A DNA stretch of 64,000 nucleotides from Zoogloea sp. Lineage in GTDB: Bacteria > Pseudomonadota > Gammaproteobacteria > Burkholderiales > Rhodocyclaceae. The stretch lies in the NCBI GenBank assembly GCA_016703645.1, contig JADJBR010000004.1, forward strand, positions 124,001-188,000, in the 5' to 3' direction. The stretch's first letter is position 1; each line of letters opens with the position of its first letter. The notes under the pieces were generated by a model. The model did no database searches. It was not told the DNA's origin and saw only the letters and a program-made list of their open reading frames with translations. Made by a program: the position numbers and the translations under genes. Positions 15,763-24,683 of the stretch are shown piece by piece.

Positions 15763-17322
15763 ATGCCCCAAAATGTTGAAAAGGTCCTCGACCACGAAAA
15801 TCTGTTCCGCGAGCCGGAATACAAGGCAATGTTCGACAACAAGCGGAGCCAGTTCGAGTTCCGCGTGCCTGCCGAAGAACTGGCCAAGCAGATCGAATAC
15901 GCCAAGACCTGGGAATATCGCGAGAAGAACTTCGCCCGCGAAGCCCTGACGGTCAACCCCGCCAAGGCCTGCCAGCCGCTGGGCGCTGTTTTTGCCGCCG
16001 TCGGCTTCGAAAAGACCCTGCCCTTCGTGCATGGCTCCCAGGGTTGCGTGGCCTACTACCGTTCGCACTTCTCCCGTCACTTCAAAGAGCCGACCTCCTG
16101 CGTCAGCTCCTCGATGACCGAAGATGCGGCGGTGTTCGGTGGCCTCAACAACATGATCGACGGCCTGGCCAACACCTACAACCTGTACAAGCCGGAGATG
16201 ATCGCCGTCTCCACCACCTGCATGGCCGAAGTGATCGGTGATGACCTGGACGCCTTCATCAAGACGTCCAAGCAGAAGGGTTCCATCCCGGCCGAGTTCG
16301 ACGTGCCCTTTGCCCACACCCCGGCCTTCGTCGGCAGCCACATCACCGGCTACGACAACGCCCTGCAGGGCATCATCAAGTACTTCTGGGACGGCAAGGC
16401 CGGCCAGGGCACGGCCCTGACCCGCATCCCCAACGAGTCCATCAACTTCATCGGCGGCTTCGACGGCTTCGTCTGCGGCAACCTGCCGGAAATCCGCCGC
16501 ATGCTCGACCTGATGGGTGTCGAGCACACCATCCTGTGCGACCCGTCCGACGTGTGGAACACCCCCACCGACGGCGAGTTCCGCATGTACGACGGTGGCA
16601 CCACCAAGGCCCAGGTTGAAGCCGCGATCAACGCCAAGGCCACCATCAGCTTCCAGGGCTACTCCACCGAGAAGACCATGAAGCTGATCAAGGAGCATGG
16701 CCACGACACGACCAGCTTCCATCACCCGATGGGCGTGACCGGCACCGATGCCTTCCTGATGAAGGTTTCCGAGCTGACCGGCAAGCCGATCCCGAAGGAG
16801 CTTGAGCTCGAGCGCGGCCGTCTGGTCGATGCCATCGCCGACAGCCAGGCCCACCTGCACGGCAAGAAGTTCGCCCTCTACGGGGACCCGGACCTTATGC
16901 TGGGCATGACCGCCTTCCTGCTGGAGCTCGGTGCCGAGCCGGTCCATGTGCTCTCCACCAACGGTGACAAGGAGTGGGCCGAGAAGGTCCAGGTTTTGCT
17001 CGACGCCAGCCCCTTCGGCAAGAACTGCAAGGCCTACCCCAAGGCTGACCTGTGGCACATGCGTTCCCTGCTCTTCACGGAGAAGGTGGACTTCCTGATC
17101 GGCAACACCTACGGCAAGTACCTGGAGCGTGACTGCGGCACCCCGCTGATCCGTCTGGGCTTCCCGATCTTCGATCGCCACCACCACCATCGTTTCCCCA
17201 TCTGGGGTTACCAGGGTGCCCTGCGCGTGCTGACCATGCTGCTCGACGAGTACTTCGAGGCGCTTGATGCCAACACCATCGGCATCGGGACCACCGATTA
17301 CTCCTACGACATCATCCGCTAA
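15763..17322 (+). CDS. nifK: Nitrogenase molybdenum-iron protein beta chain NifK
   Basis: 519 residues. Beta subunit of dinitrogenase. P-cluster ligands occur in [24 protein letters not shown] and [18 protein letters not shown]. The C-terminal [11 protein letters not shown] is typical. It follows nifD by 67 bp with AAGGAG before the start. Confidence 0.99.
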   Translation: MPQNVEKVLDHENLFREPEYKAMFDNKRSQFEFRVPAEELAKQIEYAKTWEYREKNFAREALTVNPAKACQPLGAVFAAVGFEKTLPFVHGSQGCVAYYRSHFSRHFKEPTSCVSSSMTEDAAVFGGLNNMIDGLANTYNLYKPEMIAVSTTCMAEVIGDDLDAFIKTSKQKGSIPAEFDVPFAHTPAFVGSHITGYDNALQGIIKYFWDGKAGQGTALTRIPNESINFIGGFDGFVCGNLPEIRRMLDLMGVEHTILCDPSDVWNTPTDGEFRMYDGGTTKAQVEAAINAKATISFQGYSTEKTMKLIKEHGHDTTSFHHPMGVTGTDAFLMKVSELTGKPIPKELELERGRLVDAIADSQAHLHGKKFALYGDPDLMLGMTAFLLELGAEPVHVLSTNGDKEWAEKVQVLLDASPFGKNCKAYPKADLWHMRSLLFTEKVDFLIGNTYGKYLERDCGTPLIRLGFPIFDRHHHHRFPIWGYQGALRVLTMLLDEYFEALDANTIGIGTTDYSYDIIR

Positions 17323-17333
17323 GCACCGCGGAA

Positions 17334-17355
17334 GGGGAGGCCTCCGGGCCTCCCC
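17334..17355 (+). terminator. Hairpin after nifK
   Basis: GGGGAGGCC-tccg-GGCCTCCCC, a 9-bp GC-rich stem, followed by GTTCTT. The T-tract is poor, so partial termination or 3'-end protection of nifHDK mRNA with reduced fesII expression is plausible. Confidence 0.55.
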
Positions 17356-17386
17356 GTTCTTACTACCGGACAAAGGCAAAGCCATC

Positions 17387-17734
17387 ATGGCCAACATCAC
17401 TTTCAGCTCGCCCAAGATGAAGAAGGACGTCACGGTCTACGCGACGGCCGGCGACACCCACACCCTGCTGCTGATTGCGCAGAACAACAAGATCCCCGTC
17501 GAATTCGAGTGCGAAAACGGCGAGTGCGGTTCCTGTTGCGTCGAGGTCCAGATCCTCTCCGGCAAGACCCCCATGGGTGTTGCCCTGACCGAAAAGGAGA
17601 AGGTTGCCCTTCGCCTGGCCGGCAAGATCACCAAAGAGCAGATCGCCGACGCGGAAGAGAAGGACCTGCCGCCGCCGTATCGGCTGGCCTGTCAGTTCAT
17701 CGCCCGCAACGAGGACGTGCTGGTCAAGTTCTGA
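17387..17734 (+). CDS. Shethna-type FeSII 2Fe-2S ferredoxin (nitrogenase oxygen protection)
   Basis: 115 residues. Cluster motif FECENGECGSCCVEV with fourth cysteine in YRLACQF. The start SSPKMKKDVTVYA, the central GVALTEKEKVALRLAGKI helix and the DLPPPYRLACQ end resemble the Azotobacter FeSII (Shethna II) protein, which binds oxidised nitrogenase in a protected O2-tolerant complex. The match is from memory of that sequence. Genes of this type often lie directly after nifHDK as here. A simple electron-donor role remains possible. Confidence 0.85.
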   Translation: MANITFSSPKMKKDVTVYATAGDTHTLLLIAQNNKIPVEFECENGECGSCCVEVQILSGKTPMGVALTEKEKVALRLAGKITKEQIADAEEKDLPPPYRLACQFIARNEDVLVKF

Positions 17735-17797
17735 CCCGTCTTCACCGCCCCCGCCGGCCGGGGGCGGCATTGCCATTACCGCCTGCCGGAGCGTCCC

Positions 17798-18034
17798 ATG
17801 CCCATCTACGATTTCCACTGCCTGTCCTGTGATCGGATCTTCGAGCGCATTGCCCGCGCCGATGCCCTTCCACCCTGCCCCCATTGCGGCGCCGAGCAGG
17901 TCGAGAAACTGGTGTCCATGCCCGCCGCCCCCGGAAAGTCCGCCGGCATCATTGCCAGCGCGCGCAAGCAGGCGGCGAAGGAAGGGCATTTCAGCAACTA
18001 CAGCAAGACTGACCGGGCGCGGGTGAAGGGCTAA
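17798..18034 (+). CDS. FmdB-family zinc-ribbon protein
   Basis: 78 residues. FmdB regulatory-protein family: starts PIYDFHCLSCDRIFE with a second zinc pair in PPCPHCGAEQVEKL. The basic C-terminus is low complexity. Function of the family is unclear. It is the last gene of the nifHDK run, 63 bp after fesII and across a GC-rich hairpin near 17743-17766. Confidence 0.85.
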   Translation: MPIYDFHCLSCDRIFERIARADALPPCPHCGAEQVEKLVSMPAAPGKSAGIIASARKQAAKEGHFSNYSKTDRARVKG

Positions 18035-18067
18035 GCACCGCTCCTTCCTGGCGATCGTGGCAAACGG

Positions 18068-18088
18068 GGCAGCTTTGGCTGCCTTTTT
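18068..18088 (+). terminator. Rho-independent terminator ending the nifHDK transcript
   Basis: GGCAGC-tttg-GCTGCC followed by TTTTT. It lies 33 bp after fmdB. Confidence 0.8.
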
Positions 18089-18171
18089 GCATTGTGCGCG
18101 TCCGCATTCGTCGGGGCGGATCCGGCCATCCACCCGGCCTCCACGTGTCGAAGGGAGAATAGGCGAGGCGC

Positions 18172-18200
18172 GGGAATAAACCGCCTACGGGCGCCGTATA
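18172..18200 (+). promoter_or_regulatory. Candidate ECF-sigma promoter of the stress operon
   Basis: GGGAATAAA at 18172-18180 followed after about 15 bases by CGTATA at 18195-18200. The GAATAA/CGT pattern is known from several ECF sigma factors, and an ECF sigma gene is the second gene downstream, so autoregulation is likely. There is no normal -35/-10 pair nearby. Confidence 0.5.
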
Positions 18201-18234
18201 CCTCCGTGTACCCCTACACTTCAACGGAGGCTGT

Positions 18235-18624
18235 ATGCGCATCAAGAACACTATTCTTCCCCTCCTGCTCTCCGGTCTGCTTGCTGCGTGTGGCGGATAC
18301 GCCACCACCACGGGCGCCGCGCCGGCCCGATTGGCGGACGGTGTGCTCGTGGATGGCACGGGCATGACGCTCTACGTCTTCGACAAGGATGCGGCCCATT
18401 CGGGCAAGAGTGTCTGCAATGGCCCCTGCGCCGCAAACTGGCCGCCCTTGAGCGTCGTCGATGGAGCGGCCGGCGGAGCCGATTTCAGTGTCGTCACCCG
18501 GGATGACGGAGCACGTCAATGGGCCTTCAAGGGCAAACCCCTGTATCGCTGGGTCAAGGACCAGAAGCCCGGCGACCGGACCGGTGACGGTTTCAACTCC
18601 GTCTGGCACGTGGTCAGGCCCTGA
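18235..18624 (+). CDS. Secreted-repeat lipoprotein (COG4315 type)
   Basis: 129 residues. Lipoprotein signal peptide with lipobox LLAACGG (cysteine near residue 20). The mature part carries two copies of the secreted-repeat motif: DGTGMTLYVFDKD with CNGPCAANWPP, and FKGKPLYRWVKDQKPGD ending VWHVVRP. Such proteins often precede ECF sigma genes. GGAGG lies before the ATG. Role at the membrane unknown; the two cysteines in CNGPC may form a disulfide. Confidence 0.88.
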   Translation: MRIKNTILPLLLSGLLAACGGYATTTGAAPARLADGVLVDGTGMTLYVFDKDAAHSGKSVCNGPCAANWPPLSVVDGAAGGADFSVVTRDDGARQWAFKGKPLYRWVKDQKPGDRTGDGFNSVWHVVRP

Positions 18625-18630
18625 TTGCTG

Positions 18631-19131
18631 ATGGACAGCCAGACGCTCCTTGCCGAACTGCCGCGCCTGCGCCGCTATGCGCGGGCATTGGTGGGGGAGC
18701 GCTGCGCCGCTGACGATCTGGTGCAGGACACGCTGGAGCGGGCCTGGGCGCGCTTCGGGCAATGGCGGGCGGACGGCGATTTGCGGCCGTGGCTGTTTGC
18801 CATCATGCACAACCTGCGGATGGACCAATTGCGCAAGCCGAGGCTGGACCTTGTTCCCATCGATGACGATGTGCCTGAACTGCCGGTGCGGGCGAATCAG
18901 AGCGACCGCATTGAAGTGGCTGATCTGGCCGCTGCCCTGGCGCAGTTGCCGGAGGAGCAGCGCGCCGTGCTCTTGCTTGTGACCCTTGAGGAAATGCGCT
19001 ACGCGGACGTGGCGAGCACCCTTGGCATTGCGGTCGGGACGGTGATGTCCCGTCTGTCTCGAGGGCGCGAACACCTGCGCCAGATCCTGGCGGGCGAGGT
19101 CCCGTCTCCCCAATTGCGAGTGGTGCGATGA
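18631..19131 (+). CDS. ECF-family RNA polymerase sigma factor
   Basis: 166 residues. Region 2 is seen as CAADDLVQDTLERAW with RPWLFAIMHNLRMD, and region 4 as EMRYADVASTLGIAVGTVMSRLSRGREHL. The ATG at 18631 is chosen over a TTG two codons upstream. It lies 6 bp after the lipoprotein gene and its stop overlaps the anti-sigma start, giving a coupled sigma/anti-sigma pair. The downstream catalase suggests peroxide or singlet-oxygen stress as the signal. Confidence 0.93.
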   Translation: MDSQTLLAELPRLRRYARALVGERCAADDLVQDTLERAWARFGQWRADGDLRPWLFAIMHNLRMDQLRKPRLDLVPIDDDVPELPVRANQSDRIEVADLAAALAQLPEEQRAVLLLVTLEEMRYADVASTLGIAVGTVMSRLSRGREHLRQILAGEVPSPQLRVVR

Positions 19132-19913
19132 ACTCCAGCCCTGTCACCGATGCGGATCTCCATGCCTTTCTCGACGGCGAGCTGCCGCCCGAGCGCCACA
19201 GGGCCGTAGAGGCCTGGCTGGCCGCCCATCCCGATGCGCGCCGGCGTCTCGAGTCCTTTCGCGAACAGCAGAGAGGCCTGCGCCGGATGTTCGCCCCCGT
19301 TCTGGACGAGCCCCTTCCGGAAGCCCTGATCCAGGCCAGTCGGCCTCCGGCAGCGGCGCCCCGGGGCCGCCCGCGCCGGCCTTGGCTGCAGCTTGTCGCG
19401 GGGGTGCTGATGACCTGCACCGGTGTCGCAGGCGGCTGGATTGCACGGGGGCAGCAGGACGCGGTGGGAATGGCTGCAGTCGTACCCCTGCCGCGTCAGG
19501 CTGCGGTGGCCCATGTGGTGTTCAGTCCCGACGTGAAGCGGCCCGTGGAGATCCGCGCGGAGCATGAGGACCAGCTGATCACCTGGCTCTCGAAGCGACT
19601 CGGGACTGCGGTTCGGCCTCCCAGGTTGACGGCGCAGGGCTTCGAGCTGATTGGGGGGCGGCTGCTCCCCGGGAGCTCCGGGCCGGTGGCCCAGTTCATG
19701 TATCACGACGCCAGTGGACAGCGTCTGACCCTCTATGTCAGCACCGAGAATGCGAGCAATCGCGACACCGCCTTCCGCTTTGCCCAGGAGGGGCCGGTGA
19801 ACGTCTTTTACTGGATTGACGGCAAGTTCGGCTACGCCTTGTCGGCCGGGATTCCCAAGGACACCCTGGCAGGGGTCGCCACGGCGGTCTACGAGCAGTT
19901 GGAAAGTCGTTGA
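19128..19913 (+). CDS. Membrane anti-sigma factor
   Basis: 261 residues. A cytoplasmic N-terminal anti-sigma domain (DADLHAFLDGELPPERH and AWLAAHPDARRRL) precedes one membrane segment at about residues 85-105 (LQLVAGVLMTCTGVAGGW) and a periplasmic domain. It lacks the usual HxxxCxxC zinc motif, so it is a non-ZAS anti-sigma type. Overlaps the sigma gene by 4 bp. Confidence 0.85.
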   Translation: MNSSPVTDADLHAFLDGELPPERHRAVEAWLAAHPDARRRLESFREQQRGLRRMFAPVLDEPLPEALIQASRPPAAAPRGRPRRPWLQLVAGVLMTCTGVAGGWIARGQQDAVGMAAVVPLPRQAAVAHVVFSPDVKRPVEIRAEHEDQLITWLSKRLGTAVRPPRLTAQGFELIGGRLLPGSSGPVAQFMYHDASGQRLTLYVSTENASNRDTAFRFAQEGPVNVFYWIDGKFGYALSAGIPKDTLAGVATAVYEQLESR

Positions 19914-19994
19914 GCCGGCCGGCGCGACCTGACGGTGGCGCCGGGTTGGTGTTTTTCCCGTGATTCCCTCCATTACATCTCCCGGAGTATCTTC

Positions 19995-20996
19995 ATGCGC
20001 CTGTTTTCCGTTCGCAGTGCATTGACTGCGAGCTTTGCCCTGTCATCCCTGTCGGGGCTTGCCGCCGACGTGCCGCAGCCCGATGCACCCGAAGTCGTGG
20101 GGGCGATCGAGGGCAGTTTTGGCGTGACGCCGGGTGCCCGCCGCAATCACATCAAGGGTAGCTGTGCGTTGGGTGAGTTTGTGGGTAGCCGTGAGGCTGC
20201 CCGGTATTCCCGTTCGCCCTTGTTCTCGGGAAAGGGGGTGCCGGTGGTGGCCCGATTCTCCCTCTCGGGCGGCAACCCCAAGGCGCCGGACACGGCGCGC
20301 AGCGGGCGGGGGATGGCACTCGAATTCCGGCTGCCCAAAGGGAAGGTGCACCACATCACCATGCTCAACACGCCCGTCTTTGGCGCGGCGCAGCCCCGGA
20401 CCTTCCTTGACCTGATGCACGCCCTGCGGCCGGACCCGACCACCGGCAAGCCCGACCCGGAGAAGCTCAAGGCTTTCAAGGCAAGCCACCCGGACAGCCT
20501 GGCCCAGGCCGAGTACCTGGCCAGCCACAATCCGCCGGCAAGCTATGCCAACAGCACCTACTGGGGGATTCATACCTTCCGCTTCATCGACCGGAAGGGG
20601 CGGGTGACGCCGGTGCGCTGGCGCTTCGTGCCGCAGGACGGCGAGCTGCCCCTCGGCGACGCCGCCCTGAAAGCGGCCGGGACGGACTTCCTCGAGCAGG
20701 CCTTGATCGCGCGAACCGCGCAGGGGGCGGCCCGCTGGGACATGCTGGTGTCCGTCGGCCAGCCGGGGGATCCGGATGACGACCCGACCGTGGCCTGGCC
20801 CGCCGAACGTCCTGAGTTCCGGGCCGGTACGCTCAGCATCGTGCAGGCCATGCCCCAGACAGGCGCAGCCTGTGAGCCAATCAACTTTGATCCGCTGGTC
20901 ATGGCGGATGGCATTGCACCAAGCCAAGACCCCATCCTGCTGTTCCGTTCCCCCGCCTACGCGGTGTCCTTCGCCAAGCGCCTGAGCGGGCAGTAG
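19995..20996 (+). CDS. Periplasmic catalase-family peroxidase (SrpA-like)
   Basis: 333 residues with an N-terminal signal peptide (cleavage after GLAA). Small heme catalase-family fold: distal histidine in RRNHIKGSC, PVVARFSLSGGNP, and the proximal tyrosine in LLFRSPAYAVSFAKR. It is much shorter than housekeeping catalases (about 480 residues) and likely acts as an organic-peroxide-dependent peroxidase. It follows the sigma/anti-sigma pair by 81 bp and is a probable target of that sigma factor. Confidence 0.88.
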   Translation: MRLFSVRSALTASFALSSLSGLAADVPQPDAPEVVGAIEGSFGVTPGARRNHIKGSCALGEFVGSREAARYSRSPLFSGKGVPVVARFSLSGGNPKAPDTARSGRGMALEFRLPKGKVHHITMLNTPVFGAAQPRTFLDLMHALRPDPTTGKPDPEKLKAFKASHPDSLAQAEYLASHNPPASYANSTYWGIHTFRFIDRKGRVTPVRWRFVPQDGELPLGDAALKAAGTDFLEQALIARTAQGAARWDMLVSVGQPGDPDDDPTVAWPAERPEFRAGTLSIVQAMPQTGAACEPINFDPLVMADGIAPSQDPILLFRSPAYAVSFAKRLSGQ

Positions 20997-21006
20997 ACCG
21001 GGGCTG

Positions 21007-21225
21007 TCAGCGTGCTTGACGGCAGCCGGCGTCGCGGAAGGGCCCGCTGACCCGGGTCCAGGCGGCCCCAGGCGATGTCTGGGCGCAGACCCTGCGTGCG
21101 TCGAGCGGGCTCTCCCACCGGTACCAGGCGGCGGGGGCGGCATGGAGTGTCAAGGCGGGCAGGAGCGCAAGGACAATCGCGGCTTTGCCCCACGATGTTG
21201 TCCAGGCGATGGGGCGGGGGATCAT
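21007..21225 (-). CDS. Small secreted protein coupled to a DUF2238 membrane protein
   Basis: 72 residues. An N-terminal hydrophobic segment (AAIVLALLPALTLHAAPA) looks like a signal peptide, followed by a short mature part with two cysteines (RRVCAQT and DAGCRQ). Its ATG overlaps the upstream stop as ATGA, which supports it as a real gene. It has no recognised family. Confidence 0.6.
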   Translation of the reverse strand: MIPRPIAWTTSWGKAAIVLALLPALTLHAAPAAWYRWESPLDARRVCAQTSPGAAWTRVSGPFRDAGCRQAR

Positions 21226-21851
21226 GGGCGGGTAAGGCTCCGCAACTGCCGGTCGTGCAGGCGGCTGAAGGCGACCAGGGCCGTGATGGCTCCCAGCAAC
21301 GCGAAGAACATGTCCGACTGGGTGTCCCAGGGGTCGCCCTGGGTACCCAGGAATTCGTCGGCACCCTGGCCGAGGGCCAGGGCTGCGCCCCATTCGATGA
21401 ATTCGTAAGTGGCGCTGATGGCGAGCACCACGCACACCGTCAGGAAGGCGAGCATCTTGCGGCCCGCTACGTGATGCCCGCGCAGCAGGATCTCCCGGGT
21501 GATCAGGGCCGGCACGAAGCCCTGGGCGAAGTGGCCGATCTTGTCATAGGGGTTGCGCCCCAGGTGCAGCAGATCCTGCAGTTGGAAGCCCAGTGGTACC
21601 CGCGCGTAAGTGTAGGCCCCGCCCAGCATCAGGATCAGGGCATGGATGAAGATGCAGGCGTAAAGCAGGGATGTGAGCGGAAAACGCTGCCGTGTCGCCA
21701 CGAGGATCGGCAGGGCGATCATGATGGGTGCCACCTCCATCAGCCAGGTGGCCCGGTCGTAGGGCTGCCAGCCGGAAAGGGCCAGGAGGATGACAAGGAG
21801 CAGTCCGGTGGTGATGAGCAGGAGGTTCGGCGGTGTGGTGCTCGGGGTCAT
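21222..21851 (-). CDS. DUF2238 (YjdF-like) integral membrane protein
   Basis: 209 residues from the ATG at 21851. Five to six membrane segments are visible (LLLITTGLLLVILLALSGW; IMIALPILVAT; LLYACIFIHALILMLGG; MLAFLTVCVVLAISATYEFIEW; FFALLGAITALVAF). The motif YDKIGHFAQGFVPALITREILLR and the DPWDTQSDM end are typical of DUF2238. Function unknown. A longer N-terminus starting at 21896 is possible but less likely. Confidence 0.85.
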   Translation of the reverse strand: MTPSTTPPNLLLITTGLLLVILLALSGWQPYDRATWLMEVAPIMIALPILVATRQRFPLTSLLYACIFIHALILMLGGAYTYARVPLGFQLQDLLHLGRNPYDKIGHFAQGFVPALITREILLRGHHVAGRKMLAFLTVCVVLAISATYEFIEWGAALALGQGADEFLGTQGDPWDTQSDMFFALLGAITALVAFSRLHDRQLRSLTRP

Positions 21852-21870
21852 TCGGTTGGTAGCTGGAGGA

Positions 21871-22257
21871 TCAGACCAGCATGATCGTATCGCCATAACG
21901 CGCGACGATGGGGGCGTGAGTCATCAGGCGCATGGGTTCGACCAGGGCCTGAGCAACGAGAATCCGGTCGAATGGATCCTGGTGGTGGGGTGGGAGTGTT
22001 TCCGCTTGAACCGCATGTTCGGCGTCGATGGGTAGGAGTCGGTAACCGGAGTCTTCAAAGTAACGCAGGGCGTCGTGGCTGGAGACCGGCATGCTGCCTC
22101 GGCTGAGGGAACGCTTGATCGTAATCTCCCAGATGCTGGCGGCGCTGACCCAGACACTTGTTCTGGACGATCTGATCAGTTCGCGGGCTTGCTGGGGGAG
22201 CCGGGGGCTATCCGTGATGGCCCACAGGGCGACGTGGGTGTCGAGCAGCAGGTTCAA
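21871..22257 (-). CDS. vapC: VapC-type PIN-domain toxin
   Basis: 128 residues. PIN ribonuclease with the acidic catalytic residues in LLLDTHVALWAI, SAASIWEITIK and QDPFDRILVAQAL. Encoded just after a Phd/YefM-type antitoxin with ATGA overlap, forming a toxin-antitoxin pair. Close to the SUF/PIN group whose targets are RNA; substrate not predictable. Confidence 0.92.
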   Translation of the reverse strand: MNLLLDTHVALWAITDSPRLPQQARELIRSSRTSVWVSAASIWEITIKRSLSRGSMPVSSHDALRYFEDSGYRLLPIDAEHAVQAETLPPHHQDPFDRILVAQALVEPMRLMTHAPIVARYGDTIMLV

Positions 22258-22502
22258 GGCTGTGCCCCACCCATGAAAAGCCGGGCAACCTCATCGTTGT
22301 GGGCATCAATGTCGTCAGGCACCTCGAACACACCCTTTGCTACGCCGATCCGCTTGTCGGGGAGCACCGTGTCCATGGGCACCAGGCGTGCTGCGGGGCG
22401 GCCGTTGCGGGCAATGACGATCTCGCGTTCATGTCCCTGCTCAATGGCCTCCACCAGACGGGACAGGGACGACTTGGCCTGCAGCATATTGACGGGATCC
22501 AT
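22254..22502 (-). CDS. Phd/YefM-type antitoxin
   Basis: 82 residues. N-terminal DNA-binding domain MDPVNMLQAKSSLSRLVEAI with GREIVIARNGRPAARLVPM-like features (here EREIVIARNGRPAARLVPMD), and a C-terminal toxin-neutralising tail. The ATG at 22502 has GGGGGTGA before it; a TTG at 22514 is the alternative. It probably represses its own operon with VapC. Confidence 0.9.
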   Translation of the reverse strand: MDPVNMLQAKSSLSRLVEAIEQGHEREIVIARNGRPAARLVPMDTVLPDKRIGVAKGVFEVPDDIDAHNDEVARLFMGGAQP

Positions 22503-22573
22503 CTTCACCCCCAAGGGTTGCGAGGGTTAGTCTAGTTTGGCTAAGTAGCTCGGGCAAGGCTGCGCCTGCCTCT

Positions 22574-24670
22574 TCAATCCCACATCGCCCGCATCTTCGC
22601 TGCCAGATCCACCGCGGCCTGGCGGGTTTCATCCCGGGCAGCCGTCTGGATCTCGGCTTCGGGCCAGGTGATCTGTTGGAAGTGGGGGAGCAGACGGTTG
22701 GGGATGAAGCGGCTGCGGCTGGCATAGACGTGGCGGTCGCCGCTGCCGGACTGGCCCGAGACGTAGAAGCGCTGGGGGATCAGAAGGTCGAGGTGGTCCC
22801 GGGCGCGGGTCATGGCCACATAGAGGAGGCGCATCTCTTCCTCGATCTCCCGCTCGCTGCCGGTGGCCAGATCGGAGGGGAGGCAACCGTCCACCGTGTT
22901 GAGAATGCTCACCGCAGGCCATTCCCGGCCCTTGGCCGAGTGGATGGTGGACAGGATGAGGTAGTCCTCGTCGAGCAGGGGCTTGCCGGATTCGTCGCTG
23001 GTGGCGTCGGGCGGGTCGAGGGTGAGCTCGGTGAGGAAGCGCTCGCGGCTGGGGTAGGTGGCGGCGATGCGGGCCAGTTGCTGGATGTCGGCCTTGCGTA
23101 CCTCGTGGTCGTCATAGAGGCTCTCCATGCGGGCCTCGTACCAACTGGCGATGCGTTCGAGGGGGGCCGGCCAGGCGGTGGAGGCGGCCAGTTGCTCGAC
23201 CATGCCGGCGAACTCGATCCAGCCCGGGCGGGCCGCGTCGGGGACCGGTTGTTCGGGGAGCAGGGCACAGCCGGGGGGCGCGGCCTGGACGTTGTCGAGG
23301 ATGCGCCCCGCAATCTTCGGGCCGACGCCGGGCAGCAACTGGATGGCGCGGAAGCCGGAAACCCGGTCGCGGGGGTTCTGGGCCCAGCGCAGCACGGCCA
23401 GCAGATCCTTGACGTGGGCGGCCTCGAGAAACTTGAGCCCGCCGAACTTCACGAAGGGGATGTGACGCCGGGTCAGCTCGATCTCCAGGCGGGCACTGTG
23501 CTGCGCCGCGCGGAAAAGCACCGCCTGCTGCTTGAGTTTGAGACCTTCCTCCCGGCGGGCGAGGACGTGTTCCACCACGCAGGCGGCCTGGTCGGCCTCG
23601 TCGCGGATGCTCACCAGTCGCGGGCGGGCGGCGGAGATGCGGTCGGTCCATAGGTTCTTGCAATAGCGCTCGCGGGCCTGGTCGATGACGGCGTTGGCGG
23701 CGGCGAGGATGGGCTGGGTGGAGCGGTAGTTGCGGTCGAGGGTGACCTGCCGGGCGGGCGGGTCGAAGTGCCCGGGAAAGTCGAGGATGTTGCGGATGTC
23801 GGCGCCGCGGAAGCTGTAGATGCTCTGGGCGTCGTCTCCCACCACGGTGAGGCCGCGGCCGTCGGGCTTCATGGCCAGCAGGATGGCGGCCTGCAGGCGG
23901 TTGGTGTCCTGGTATTCATCCACCAGCACGTGGCTGAAGCGCTCGCCCACGTCCCGGGCCAGCGCAGGTTCGGACACCATCTGCGCCCAGTAGAGCAGAA
24001 GGTCGTCGTAGTCGAGCACCTGCTGGGCCTGCTTGGCCTGTACGTAGGCGCGGAACAGGGCCTTCAGGTCACTTTCCCAGCCTGCACACCAGGGAAAGCT
24101 GCCGAGGAGCACTTCCGTCAGGGACGCGCGGGTATTCACGGCAGCCGAGTAGATGGCCAGGCAGGTGCCCTTGAGGGGAAAACGCTTGCCCTTTGTCGAC
24201 AGCCCCAGTTCGTGACGAACCAGGTTCATCAGATCGGCGGAGTCTTCCCGGTCGTGGATGGTGAAGGCCGGGTCGAGGCTGATGTGCCCGGCAAATTCAC
24301 GCAGCAGGCGGGCGCCCACGCTGTGAAAGGTGCCGGCCCACGGAAAGCCACCGCTGGCCAGGCGAGCGTGGCGGGGGGAGACCTTGGCGGCGATGCGCTG
24401 CACGCGCCGGGTCATCTCGTCGGCAGCGCGCCGGGAAAAGGTGAGCAGCAGGATCCGCCCGGGGTCGGCACCCTGGGCCAGCAGGTGGGCGACCCGATGG
24501 GCGAGGGTATTGGTTTTGCCGGAGCCCGCGCCGGCGATGACCAGCAGCGGGCCGTCGTCCGCCCCGGTGCCGGTGCCATGGAGCGCGGCGGCGCGCTGGG
24601 CATCGTTGAGGGTGTCAAGGTAGGTGGGGCAGGCGGTCGGGGCCGCCGGGGGGCAGGACGAGGGGTGCAT
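22574..24670 (-). CDS. UvrD/Rep-family ATP-dependent DNA helicase
   Basis: 698 residues, superfamily 1A helicase. Motif I IAGAGSGKTNTLAHR, Ia LTFSRRAADEM, II VDEYQDTN, III VVGDDAQSIYSFRGAD, IV DRNYRS, V STIHSAKGREW, VI YVAMTRARDHL are all visible. The C-terminus is shorter than typical UvrD (720+) and ends without the tudor-like tail. A perfect LexA box overlaps its promoter region, and the RBS AAAGGAG precedes the ATG. It likely acts in SOS-related repair or recombination. Confidence 0.93.
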   Translation of the reverse strand: MHPSSCPPAAPTACPTYLDTLNDAQRAAALHGTGTGADDGPLLVIAGAGSGKTNTLAHRVAHLLAQGADPGRILLLTFSRRAADEMTRRVQRIAAKVSPRHARLASGGFPWAGTFHSVGARLLREFAGHISLDPAFTIHDREDSADLMNLVRHELGLSTKGKRFPLKGTCLAIYSAAVNTRASLTEVLLGSFPWCAGWESDLKALFRAYVQAKQAQQVLDYDDLLLYWAQMVSEPALARDVGERFSHVLVDEYQDTNRLQAAILLAMKPDGRGLTVVGDDAQSIYSFRGADIRNILDFPGHFDPPARQVTLDRNYRSTQPILAAANAVIDQARERYCKNLWTDRISAARPRLVSIRDEADQAACVVEHVLARREEGLKLKQQAVLFRAAQHSARLEIELTRRHIPFVKFGGLKFLEAAHVKDLLAVLRWAQNPRDRVSGFRAIQLLPGVGPKIAGRILDNVQAAPPGCALLPEQPVPDAARPGWIEFAGMVEQLAASTAWPAPLERIASWYEARMESLYDDHEVRKADIQQLARIAATYPSRERFLTELTLDPPDATSDESGKPLLDEDYLILSTIHSAKGREWPAVSILNTVDGCLPSDLATGSEREIEEEMRLLYVAMTRARDHLDLLIPQRFYVSGQSGSGDRHVYASRSRFIPNRLLPHFQQITWPEAEIQTAARDETRQAAVDLAAKMRAMWD

Positions 24671-24683
24671 GGATGCTCCTTTG

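Noticed and set aside
15748-17433. Minus-strand 561-codon frame opposite nifK
   Set aside because: Low-complexity Val/Gly/Asp-rich shadow; nifK is certain.
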